This document shows positions 40,341 through 48,736 of a DNA stretch of 64,000 nt, piece after piece. The position numbers and the translations under genes were made by a program. Under the pieces are notes generated by a model. That model was not told the origin of the DNA, searched no databases, and saw nothing but the letters and a program-made list of their open reading frames with translations. The stretch's first letter is position 1. Each line of letters starts with the position of its first letter. Source of the stretch: Chaetoceros tenuissimus (lineage: Eukaryota; Bacillariophyta; Thalassiosirophyceae; Chaetocerotales; Chaetocerotaceae); assembly GCA_021927905.1 (NCBI GenBank), contig BLLK01000069.1:3224001-3288000 (forward strand). The letters run 5' to 3'.

Positions 40341-40895
40341 ATGAGGGTGGCAAAATTACTATCTGGTAGTTGTATGTGTAGATCGATACATTGGACTGTC
40401 AAAGATGCAAGAATTGGTCAGATTCTAATATGCCACTGTGAATTGTGCCGCAAAAGTTCAGGATCTGTGAACGTACCATTTATAGCTTTACCAAAAAGTG
40501 CAGTTTGGACGCAACTCGAAAAATCAGATACATTACAAAAGTATTCTTCCAGTAATGTTGCAGATCGATACTTTTGTTCCAAATGCGGTTCATTTGTATG
40601 TATGGATTATAGTCATGAGAAATCAACTGTATGGTTACCGATGGGAACATTATCTTCTTCAAAAGAAAATACAAGTATAGAGACGATTTTAGATAGCACA
40701 AAGGATTGCCACATATTCAAAGAAGATCAAGCTTCCTTTGAATCAGCCTTAGATGCATTACCTCGAGAAGAATATTTTGGATATTACAAAAGTGATTGCT
40801 GTAGCGCTGGCAAAGAATGGGATGACCTTGGTGATTGGAAAGAGGAGATTGATGAAAGAGCGACTGGAGAAGACGTAGAAGACGCAAAGACTTGA
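40341..40895 (+). CDS. GFA/CENP-V-domain zinc protein
   Basis: One exon of 184 residues. The zinc ligands of the Mss4-like GFA fold are all visible: SGSCMCRSIHW near the start, the conserved ICHCELCRKSSGS, and YFCSKCGSFVCM, followed by the usual TVWLPMGTLSS strand. The family includes glutathione-dependent formaldehyde-activating proteins and CENP-V; most members are of unknown activity and some bind formaldehyde-glutathione adducts. No targeting signal is present, so it is probably cytosolic. The C-terminal tail is acidic (WDDLGDWKEEIDERATGEDV). The start at 40341 leaves only five residues before the domain. Confidence 0.85.
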   Translation: MRVAKLLSGSCMCRSIHWTVKDARIGQILICHCELCRKSSGSVNVPFIALPKSAVWTQLEKSDTLQKYSSSNVADRYFCSKCGSFVCMDYSHEKSTVWLPMGTLSSSKENTSIETILDSTKDCHIFKEDQASFESALDALPREEYFGYYKSDCCSAGKEWDDLGDWKEEIDERATGEDVEDAKT

Positions 40896-41547
40896 AATCC
40901 ATGCGAAATTTCATAATCACAGCATATAAAACGATATTTCAAAAAAATATCAGAAAGAGAAATAAAAAAGAGAAAATTGGCGTTACATATTCCAATGAAT
41001 AAAGTTGAACTTCTGTTTGTGGTAACTTCCATTTAAAATTTCCCTACGTAAGCTATATTGTTCTACGTTTATTCTGGGGTAATTAGGCGTTTATTTTTAT
41101 GTACATGAAGACTAGCGAGGATTTTGGAGATGAATAGACTTCATTGAAAAGGTGGACCTGTTCAAACATTGTTATTCAAAGTCTAATAATGGAAGAAAAG
41201 TTAAGAGTTCGCAGAAGCGTTCTTTAATTGGGAATACGAAGTAAGTACGTACATATTTACACTAAAAGATTAAAAATATAAGGTCACACCGGTTCTCTCA
41301 CGACTCGGCTGACTCCACAAGAAGAGAAAAATAATTTCAAACTCTAGGTTGTTTCCATGACTGCTGTCGCAATTGAGTACCACAGAAAGAGAACAAAGGG
41401 GAAAGGTGACGTAAAACCTCGTAAACCCAACCTGTGTTCACTTTTTAGGATAGTTCGAACCTGGGAAAAATAAATTGGGAAGAGGGAAGACCACAAACCA
41501 TCTTACTATGTTGTTGAGTGCTAGCAAGTGTTTTTCATAAATATATA
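40896..41547. other. Intergenic region
   Basis: Between the GFA gene and the multispan membrane protein gene. AT-rich, with no gene seen. A tRNA-like box B word at about 41453 has no matching box A and was rejected. Confidence 0.5.
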
Positions 41548-43104
41548 ATGCTATCGATGTTGCTAGCAAACAAGAAGTTGCCTCTAGTAGGAGGAAGAGA
41601 TCTCGAAAGCTTGGGGAATCTATCCTTCTTGTTGAATACTATTGATCCTATTTCCCTCTCAATTGAAATAGGGATCTCTGTTCTTTCGATGACATCATCT
41701 TTGATACTAGCAAGTATCTTATATAGAGAAGGACTCCAGAATTCACTGTACAATAGGATCTACTTCTTCATGGCAATATCGGCATTGTGCATATCTTTTT
41801 CTTCGGCATGCTCAACTCTACCTATTCCTACAGATACACTGTACACCGAACTTGCTGAAAAGTATTACGTTTTGGGAAATACATTCACATGCAACTTGCA
41901 GGCAGCATTAAATAACTTTGCTTGTATTGTATTTACTTTAGAAAGTTGCTTTCTTTGTTTATACTTTCTTGTCAAGATATTCCTCAACAAAAGCGAAAGC
42001 TACATACCCAAGATGGCCGAGTTTCTAATTCATCTTCTAATCATGACTTTCGCTGGGGGGATGATATACGATTTATTGATACATGAATTATTACATGCAG
42101 TACCCGTGTATGGGCTGTGTGATTTATCACCACTATATCCTCTTTGGTGTGATGGTCCAAATGACGAAACTTTGACTTGCAAGAACAGCAGAGGCAATAT
42201 GGAATCCTTCTTTATCCCTATAGCGAATGTTGAAGTTACCGTCATGTCTGCTGTGGTAGCGATTGCTCTTCTATGCTTTATCTTGATTGTATATGAGATC
42301 TATGATCGAGAACGCAAACTGAATCTATACATTGAAGACTTTGCAAATGATGAAGGCCATGATTTGCTTCTATACAATATTCATGACTTTCGAGATGCTG
42401 ATGATGAAGATCGTACTGGAATGGAGGAATTTCGAAGGAGAAACTTTCGTGCCACCAGGGATATTGCGATTCAAGCATTGGTTTACTCTGTATATTTTCT
42501 TCTCTCGTTGATGCCATTGGTACCAATCTCTTTATATTACCATTCGTCGGGACACATGACGATTGGATATTTCGTTCATTGTCTCATCAAAATATGCAAC
42601 ACCACTTTTTCTTCACAGGGGCTTTGGATCTTTGGCATTCATATGTGGCATCGTACAAGGATAATAAAACATGCTAATGAGGGTATTAGCTCTCTCGCAG
42701 CATTCAAAAGAGCATTTTCTCCTCTATCTCCTGAAGAAAGGGCATCTTCGATTCTCCACAGAGATTTTGTATTTGATGGTATAGAAGTCATGGAGGATGA
42801 TAGTAATGAGAGCGGTGATCCATATTCTTCCCAAGAATCAAAGAGCGAAGAACAACAAGTCAAAGAAATCTTGGCTATCAACAGATCTCGAGTACAGCGA
42901 TTTCTAAATCGTTATAATTATGGAAGTATGCAAGCATCTTATGCTACTTCTGAAGAAGTTCATAGCCCAAAACCATCCCAAGATTCATCTTCCCGCGACA
43001 ATGCATCGATGGAAGCGAATTCAATTCCTTCAGCTGGTCAATATTCCCAAGCACTGAGTGGATTTTTCGAAAGTCCAACTAGAAATCAAAGTACCTTTGT
43101 CTGA
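41548..43104 (+). CDS. Multispan membrane protein, possibly seven-helix
   Basis: One exon of 518 residues from the ATG at 41548; in-frame codons upstream have no ATG. Six or seven hydrophobic segments are visible, for example ISLSIEIGISVLSMTSSLIL, YFFMAISALCISFSSACS, NFACIVFTLESCFLCLYFLV, FLIHLLIMTFAGGMIYDLLI, VTVMSAVVAIALLCFILIVY, IQALVYSVYFLLSLMPLVPI and GYFVHCLIKICNTTFSSQGL. A cysteine-containing loop (VYGLCDLSPLYPLWCDGPND) between helices four and five may hold a disulfide. The C-terminal 150 residues are hydrophilic, Ser-rich and probably cytosolic. The layout resembles seven-helix receptors, but no diagnostic family motif was recognised. Confidence 0.7.
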   Translation: MLSMLLANKKLPLVGGRDLESLGNLSFLLNTIDPISLSIEIGISVLSMTSSLILASILYREGLQNSLYNRIYFFMAISALCISFSSACSTLPIPTDTLYTELAEKYYVLGNTFTCNLQAALNNFACIVFTLESCFLCLYFLVKIFLNKSESYIPKMAEFLIHLLIMTFAGGMIYDLLIHELLHAVPVYGLCDLSPLYPLWCDGPNDETLTCKNSRGNMESFFIPIANVEVTVMSAVVAIALLCFILIVYEIYDRERKLNLYIEDFANDEGHDLLLYNIHDFRDADDEDRTGMEEFRRRNFRATRDIAIQALVYSVYFLLSLMPLVPISLYYHSSGHMTIGYFVHCLIKICNTTFSSQGLWIFGIHMWHRTRIIKHANEGISSLAAFKRAFSPLSPEERASSILHRDFVFDGIEVMEDDSNESGDPYSSQESKSEEQQVKEILAINRSRVQRFLNRYNYGSMQASYATSEEVHSPKPSQDSSSRDNASMEANSIPSAGQYSQALSGFFESPTRNQSTFV

Positions 43105-43209
43105 AAGAAGTCAGAATCAAAAGGCAGTGACTAGATTTTATTCAAGACTTTGTATTTATACGTTACCCATCATAGAGAATCATAAATTATAAGTAATAAG
43201 TTCTAAATT

Positions 43210-44244
43210 TCAGTTACTGAAACTTTGTGCAAAGTATTCTACAACTTTTTCCTTTTTGTACTTTTCAGCAGTGTCTTGTGGTGTCATGCCCTCATTATTT
43301 CGTATAGATGCATCAGCCCCCGCGTCAATAAGCACCTTGACCATTTTGTCATTGCCTGTTCTTGCTGCCAACCACAAAGCTGTACATCCATTTTTTTCAG
43401 TTGCATCAATAGCTTTCTTGGACTCATCTAATGTCAAGAGATACTCCATTACATCCATACAGCCGCAAAAGGATGCAATAGCCAGAGGCCTTCTTTCATT
43501 TTCATCACTTGTTTGCAAATCTGCACCTCTTTGTATCAATTCCTTGACAATGTTCACAAAATTACGTTCGCATGCTACGAGCAAGGGAGTCAAGCCAGCT
43601 TTGTTTTTCATTGTCAGTGGTCGTTCATTAAAATCATTTGAATCAAACAGTCTTTGCTCTGATTCCAAAAGTAATTCTAGCAAGGGCCCTTCGTATCCTG
43701 ATGACACCACTACATGTAGTAATGTATCTCCAGAATTATTTTTCGAAATCAGTATATCCCAAACATCTGCATCATTGAGTATTTCCAATGCTTTTTCAAT
43801 CACTTTTACATGTCCTTTGAAAGCAGCTGCTAAAAGCGGTAGATCTCCAGTTGAATTGCCTTCCAAGAAAGCTGCAGATACATTCAAATTGTTTCTAGAG
43901 TCATTCATGTATGTCACAAGATATTCAACGATGTCTACATGCCCATATCCACACGCAATCCAAAGAGGAGAACAACCAATCTTGTTCTTTTGCAGTACAT
44001 CCGCATGACAATCTTCAATTAAGAATTTACAAATATCCAAGTGTCCACTGAATGCTGCTCCGATGAGTGCAGAGTTTCCTTCTTCATCTGCATCATTGAC
44101 AAAGTTTGCCAATTCATCGTTAGATTTGAGACTGGTGGCTGCGATGTGATGACCTACAAGCTCCTTTATTTTGGCCAGATTCCCTTCTATTGCTGGCTGT
44201 AAAAGAGGAGCTGGTTCACTCTTGGTAGTCAAGTAGTTTCCCAT
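43210..44244 (-). CDS. Ankyrin-repeat protein
   Basis: One exon of 344 residues made almost entirely of ankyrin repeats. Clear units include GNSALIGAAFSGHLDICKFL, GCSPLWIACGYGHVDIVEYL, GDLPLLAAAFKGHVKVIEKA, GDTLLHVVVSSGYEGPLLEL, GLTPLLVACERNFVNIVKEL, RRPLAIASFCGCMDVMEYLL, GCTALWLAARTGNDKMVKVL and a last EGMTPQDTAEKY. The start MGNYLTTKS places a glycine at position 2 in a context suited to N-myristoylation, so membrane attachment is possible. Repeats of this kind bind partner proteins; the partner is unknown. A 15-base palindrome (TTTCAGTTACTGAAA) overlaps the stop codon at 43208-43222. Confidence 0.88.
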   Translation of the reverse strand: MGNYLTTKSEPAPLLQPAIEGNLAKIKELVGHHIAATSLKSNDELANFVNDADEEGNSALIGAAFSGHLDICKFLIEDCHADVLQKNKIGCSPLWIACGYGHVDIVEYLVTYMNDSRNNLNVSAAFLEGNSTGDLPLLAAAFKGHVKVIEKALEILNDADVWDILISKNNSGDTLLHVVVSSGYEGPLLELLLESEQRLFDSNDFNERPLTMKNKAGLTPLLVACERNFVNIVKELIQRGADLQTSDENERRPLAIASFCGCMDVMEYLLTLDESKKAIDATEKNGCTALWLAARTGNDKMVKVLIDAGADASIRNNEGMTPQDTAEKYKKEKVVEYFAQSFSN

Positions 44245-44519
44245 GATGCTATATAATTATCTGGGAATATTCAAGTATTAATATGCATATGAATATGTAT
44301 ATTCGTGTGGATTTCCTAGGAACCTAATAAATCAAGTTGTGCATGGTAAAAATGAAATGAACAATGACGATCATGTGTGATTAGAGTATCCTCTTTTCTC
44401 AATATAGCTAGCCGTATAGCTAAAGTGGCCCTTAAATGTATAACCGTACGATCTCGGCGGTTATAGCAGTTCGTCATTGCTGCGTTGCTGCGTTGATGAG
44501 TATCTTTTTCACACAAATA

Positions 44520-45368
44520 ATGAAAGGTTCACTCACCTCTATCCTAATTCTATCCATCTGTATTCAAACACTAGCATTTGCCAACATGTACCGTCTTCAA
44601 GATACTGTCGTTGTACTTACTGGAGCATCCAGTGGAATTGGAGCATCCATCGCAGAACATCTCCTCAAAGAAGGAGCAAAGGTCTGTATGGGTGCTAGAC
44701 GTGTTGAAAAACTAGCAGAAGTAAAGGACGCAGCAACTGCTAAATACTCCGAGAGTCCAGGAACTCTCATCTACAAAGCATGTGATGTCACTCAAAGAGA
44801 CTCTGTATGTGAACTTGTACAAGAAGCAGAAGAGAAGCTCGGTGATGTCGATGTGATTATCAACTGTGCAGGAGTCATGTACTTTACTCAAATGAAGAAT
44901 TGTATCATGGATCAATGGGAGCAGACTATTGATGTGAACTGTAAGGGAGTATTGAATGGAATTGGAGCTGTGCTGCCAAAGATGACTGCTAGAGGTAAAG
45001 GAAAGATTATTACCATCAGCAGTGATGCAGGTTTGCGTCAATTTCAAAGTCTAGCTGTTTACTGTGCGAGCAAGGCTTTTGTTGAGACTCTTTCTGAAAT
45101 TACTAGAAGGGAGCTAGTTGGTACTGGAGTTACTTTGACTACCATCTGTCCTGGAGATGTCAAGGGAACTGAGCTTATTATGAAGAATACTGATGACGAA
45201 GCAGCAGGGAAGATTGGAGTTGAGATTGGAAAGCCTGTTGGAGAAGGATTCACTCGTGAGCAGTTGTTGGATGTCGATGATGTTGCTGATGCTGTCATCT
45301 ACGCAATGACTGCTCCTCCACATGTTGCAATTAATACAGTTTTGATTGAGCCAAGAGATCAGGAGTAG
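44520..45368 (+). CDS. Short-chain dehydrogenase/reductase
   Basis: One exon; the ATG at 44520 was preferred over an in-frame ATG at 44436 because it opens into a signal-like stretch (MKGSLTSILILSICIQTLAF). This gives 282 residues. Classical SDR marks are complete: the cofactor loop VVLTGASSGIGASIAEHLL, the stabilising NCAG, the catalytic Ser in ITISSDAG and Tyr/Lys in YCASKAF. GARRVEKL after the second strand has the basic residue typical of NADPH users. The sequence is closest in style to the clavulanate/serine dehydrogenase-like cP1 group. The substrate is unknown. The N-terminal stretch ends in AFANM and could be a signal for the ER or plastid, or a membrane anchor. Confidence 0.88.
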   Translation: MKGSLTSILILSICIQTLAFANMYRLQDTVVVLTGASSGIGASIAEHLLKEGAKVCMGARRVEKLAEVKDAATAKYSESPGTLIYKACDVTQRDSVCELVQEAEEKLGDVDVIINCAGVMYFTQMKNCIMDQWEQTIDVNCKGVLNGIGAVLPKMTARGKGKIITISSDAGLRQFQSLAVYCASKAFVETLSEITRRELVGTGVTLTTICPGDVKGTELIMKNTDDEAAGKIGVEIGKPVGEGFTREQLLDVDDVADAVIYAMTAPPHVAINTVLIEPRDQE

Positions 45369-45798
45369 AATGTTTGGTATCATGGAAATTATTACCATTT
45401 TAAAATAATTACCCACAAGCGCATACATTGAAAAAGAAAATGATTTTTTAAACAGAAAAAATGGACTATAAATTTTAACAAATTGTCTTCCAAGGTACTT
45501 TCTAATCTTACAAGTTGTCATGTAGTGTTTTATTCTACTTTTATTTTCTTATCGTTATTCTATAATACTGTTTTAGTGCCATATGAACGCACTTAGTCCG
45601 TTTATTAGCTGGTGTTCACCTCCTTTCAATGAAAACAAAAGGTTCAAATTCAGTAGTAGTATCAGTCTAGTATCAGTAATCTTCTGTTTAAAATTAGATT
45701 TTTTCATGTCTATTTAACTTTTTGTGCATGTGCTTATTTTGCTGAATGTAATAGCAATTTTTCTTTATCCCTTTACGATTAAATTCCAGTGAAAAAAT
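45369..45798. other. Convergent intergenic region
   Basis: Between the 3' ends of the SDR gene and the methyltransferase fusion. No gene or strong repeat was seen. Confidence 0.45.
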
Positions 45799-48246
45799 TT
45801 AAGATTCGCTACTATCAGTATGAAGGGAAGCAGTAACTTCATCCGAAACTTCTTGTGGATGTTCTTGCCCGTAGGTTTCATCTGCCTTGTGCAAATCATT
45901 GATTTCTTGCATGGTAAGTGGCTTTGGTGGTCCTACCATTTGCATCTGTAGTGTGCGCCAGTAAATCTCGCACTCACGCTCTAATCTCTCTGCATTGTAC
46001 ATAGCATAGTCCATGTCTACTCCAACAACGATAGCACCATGATTTGCCATCAAGACAGCATGATTATTCCCAAGTCCATTGGAAGTAACTTCTGCCAATG
46101 CCTTGCTTCCATAGGTGTGATATGGAGCGCATCTGACAACTGCATCTTCAATGCTTGGCATCTTCTTTGCAGTTGAACCACCTTCTGGACTGGAGAAGTC
46201 AAATGGTCCGAGCAATTCACACACAGCATAATGTGCTGGTGGAAGAGGAAGACGACAGCAAGCAAGGGCACATGCGTAGACACTGTGAATATGTACAATA
46301 GCATTTACATCTGGTCTTGCCTTGTAAATACTTGCATGGAGCGCAAATTCACTAGAAGGCTTGTATTCACCTGGAAATGCGATACCATTGTTATCGCAGT
46401 GTGCAATCTTGGAAGGTTCAAGTTCCTCAATTACAACTCCAGATGGGGTGATCAAGAAAGAATTCTCATCAACTCTGCATGAGACATTTCCATCGCAGCT
46501 CATAATGAAGTTCTTTTCTGATACAGTTTTATATGCATCGCATACCTCTTTACGCTTTGTGAATAGATTTTGAGTCTTGGTAGCAGTCACCATCACATAC
46601 GATCTATCTCCACGTAAAGTCATATTAATCTTGTCCAAATATACCTTCTCTAGCTTCTCCACATCTTCATCACTCTTATTCGCGAGGAACGCATCTCTAG
46701 CTGCCCCAGGTGCCAAAATACGATCAATCTCCTTGCGACTGATCTCACAGTACCACAATGCACAGTCCTTTGCTTCTACAGACTCAGCTTCAAACCCTAC
46801 ATCTACAAAAGTCTTCGCATAGTTAGCTGGAGTTAGCAAATGATACCCTCTTGTATCAAGATACTTCTGAAACCCTGGAGTCACTCCCTCTGCAGACTTT
46901 GGACCAAGACAGTAATCACAAATGCATATCATTCCACCTGGCTTCAACCAAGTCTTGAACTTTGTAAAAAGCTTCAGCTTAGCTTCATGATCCAAATGAA
47001 GAATCACATCACGAGAATAAATGATATCAAAGGTGCCTTCCTCAAAATGACAGTCATCACTTGTTACATCCAAAGTCTCAAACTTGCATTCGCCATTGCT
47101 GAGAGGATTAGCCTCCAAATCTCTCTTTGCCATCTGAATACCAACGTCATTGATATCTACTCCATGTACTTTTGCACCATATTCTGTAGCAAAGAAAAAT
47201 GAAGCACCTCCAATACCACACCCGACCTCAAGCATAGTAGGGCTAGGTCTTGCAAGGACAGGAGCAAGAAGCTTAGCTGTTTCGAGGGAAGTTTCATGGC
47301 CTCCTGCACTCATGTAACCTCTTCCGAAGGTGGACTCGAATTGTTTGATGGTATCCTCAGAGTACTGAGAATGCTGGTTGAAGTTATGCTCAAAATTTTT
47401 ACCTTCTGACTTTGTTGCAGTCACCATCACATACGATCTATCTCCACGTAAAGTCATATTAATCTTGTCCAAATATACCTTCTCTAGCTTCTCCACATCT
47501 TCATCACTCTTCTTCGCGAGGAACGCATCTCTAGCTGCCCCAGGTGCCAAAATACGATCAATCTCCTTGCGACTGATCTCACAGTACCACAATGCACAGT
47601 CCTTTGCTTCTACAGACTCAGCTTCAAAACCTACATCTACAAAAGTCTTCGCATAGTTAGCTGGAGTTAGCAAATGATACCCTCTTGTATCAAGATACTT
47701 CTGAAACTCTGGAGTCACTCCCTCCGCAGACTTTGGACCAAGACAGTAATCACAAATGCATATCATTCCACCTGGCTTCAACCAAGTCTTGAACTTTGCA
47801 AAAAGCTTCAGCTTAGCTTCATGATCCAAATGAAGAATCACATCACGAGAATAAATGATATCAAAGGTGCCTTCCTCAAAATGACAATCATCACTTGTTA
47901 CATCCAAAGTCTCAAACTTGCATTCGCCATTGCTGAGAGGATTAGCCTCCATATCTCTCTTTGCCATCTGAATACCAACGTCATTAATATCTACTCCGTG
48001 TACTTTTGCACCATATTCTGTAGCAAAGAAAAATGAAGCACCTCCAATACCACACCCGACCTCAAGCATAGTAGGACTAGGTCTTGCGAGGACAGGAGCA
48101 AGAAGCTTAGCTGTTTCGAGGGAAGTTTCATGGCCTCCTGCACTCATGTAACCTCTTCCGAAGGTAGACTCGAATTGTTTGATGGTATCCTCAGAGTACT
48201 GAGAATGCTGGTTGAAGTTATGCTCAAATTTTTTATCAGCAGTCAT
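45799..48246 (-). CDS. Fusion of two phosphoethanolamine-type N-methyltransferases and a class II aldolase
   Basis: One uninterrupted frame of 815 residues. Residues about 6-280 and 284-558 are two copies of the same methyltransferase, differing by only four residues in the aligned core (M/L, A/T, E/G and K/N). Each copy shows QYSEDTIKQFESTFGRGYMS, the SAM loop MLEVGCGIGGASFFFA, the acidic strand end VHGVDIND, and FDIIYSRDVILHLDHEAKLK then WLKPGGMICICDYC, closely following the Plasmodium/nematode/plant PMT family that methylates phosphoethanolamine to phosphocholine. Residues about 565-790 are a class II aldolase domain: GNVSCRVDENSFLITPSGV, catalytic Glu in SSEFALHASIYKARPD, zinc ligands in VHIHSVYA and LMANHGAIVVG. 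No targeting signal is seen. A joint pathway step is inferred from the fusion; the aldolase substrate is unknown. Confidence 0.88.
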   Translation of the reverse strand: MTADKKFEHNFNQHSQYSEDTIKQFESTFGRGYMSAGGHETSLETAKLLAPVLARPSPTMLEVGCGIGGASFFFATEYGAKVHGVDINDVGIQMAKRDMEANPLSNGECKFETLDVTSDDCHFEEGTFDIIYSRDVILHLDHEAKLKLFAKFKTWLKPGGMICICDYCLGPKSAEGVTPEFQKYLDTRGYHLLTPANYAKTFVDVGFEAESVEAKDCALWYCEISRKEIDRILAPGAARDAFLAKKSDEDVEKLEKVYLDKINMTLRGDRSYVMVTATKSEGKNFEHNFNQHSQYSEDTIKQFESTFGRGYMSAGGHETSLETAKLLAPVLARPSPTMLEVGCGIGGASFFFATEYGAKVHGVDINDVGIQMAKRDLEANPLSNGECKFETLDVTSDDCHFEEGTFDIIYSRDVILHLDHEAKLKLFTKFKTWLKPGGMICICDYCLGPKSAEGVTPGFQKYLDTRGYHLLTPANYAKTFVDVGFEAESVEAKDCALWYCEISRKEIDRILAPGAARDAFLANKSDEDVEKLEKVYLDKINMTLRGDRSYVMVTATKTQNLFTKRKEVCDAYKTVSEKNFIMSCDGNVSCRVDENSFLITPSGVVIEELEPSKIAHCDNNGIAFPGEYKPSSEFALHASIYKARPDVNAIVHIHSVYACALACCRLPLPPAHYAVCELLGPFDFSSPEGGSTAKKMPSIEDAVVRCAPYHTYGSKALAEVTSNGLGNNHAVLMANHGAIVVGVDMDYAMYNAERLERECEIYWRTLQMQMVGPPKPLTMQEINDLHKADETYGQEHPQEVSDEVTASLHTDSSES
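46577..47400 (-). repeat. 834-base tandem repeat, copy encoding methyltransferase domain 2
   Basis: This copy matches 47411-48234 at a constant offset of 834 bases (278 codons) with only scattered single-base differences and no indel seen. It encodes the second methyltransferase domain of the fusion. Confidence 0.93.
47411..48234 (-). repeat. 834-base tandem repeat, copy encoding methyltransferase domain 1
   Basis: Partner of 46577-47400, encoding the N-terminal methyltransferase domain. The near identity means either a very recent duplication or continuing gene conversion. Confidence 0.93.
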
Positions 48247-48736
48247 TTTGGAATATAGCTATACGCTTTCTTATGCTTTTTGTAAAGATAAGGAAAGTAT
48301 GGAAAGGAATAAGAATTCGTTAGTATTCTTTTATGATGTGTCCTTGCTCAGCACTTTAGTGAACAATGAACAATGCAGTTCTAGGCTAGTGCGTGTGTAC
48401 AAACATATCTTTTTTCACGCAGCTCCAGCATTGTCGAGCTGGAAAACCATTGGCTAATTTCAGTCCCAATTGAACACGTAGTAGACGGAACTTCCGCTTC
48501 CAACTCGGGAATTATGGCAGCATTAATTTAGTACAATCTACCACGTCAATGAAGTTATAGACAGTCATAGCAGCAGGAATGCATCGACCCATTTAGCAGC
48601 CGTCGGTCGTCGGGTCATTTTTTCTTTGATTTTCAAGCTTGACCATTGTATTCTCTCCGCACATTAACATAGCTCTTTTGATAAGTTGGACTATGATTGT
48701 TTTCTTTATAAAGAGATCCCTATTTTTAATCCCTAT
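48247..48736. other. Intergenic region
   Basis: Upstream of the methyltransferase fusion and downstream of the Pls-like gene, both on the minus strand. No gene or recognised site; a small AATAGGGAT tandem follows the Pls-like stop near 48717-48738. Confidence 0.45.

Noticed and set aside
41440-41530. tRNA-like word GGTTCGAAC on the minus strand
   Set aside because: No box A at the right distance and no acceptor stem could be paired.
43060-43140. Possible tail echo behind the multispan membrane protein gene
   Set aside because: Only short scattered words match (GAAAG, GAATCAAA), within what AT-rich sequence gives by chance.
43256-44008. Plus-strand open frame of 250 codons opposite the ankyrin gene
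   Set aside because: It is a shadow of the ankyrin coding sequence; the minus-strand frame has clear ankyrin repeats.
46840-48036. Pair of similar plus-strand frames opposite the methyltransferase domains
   Set aside because: They are similar only because they lie opposite the tandem repeat; the minus-strand frame holds the motifs.
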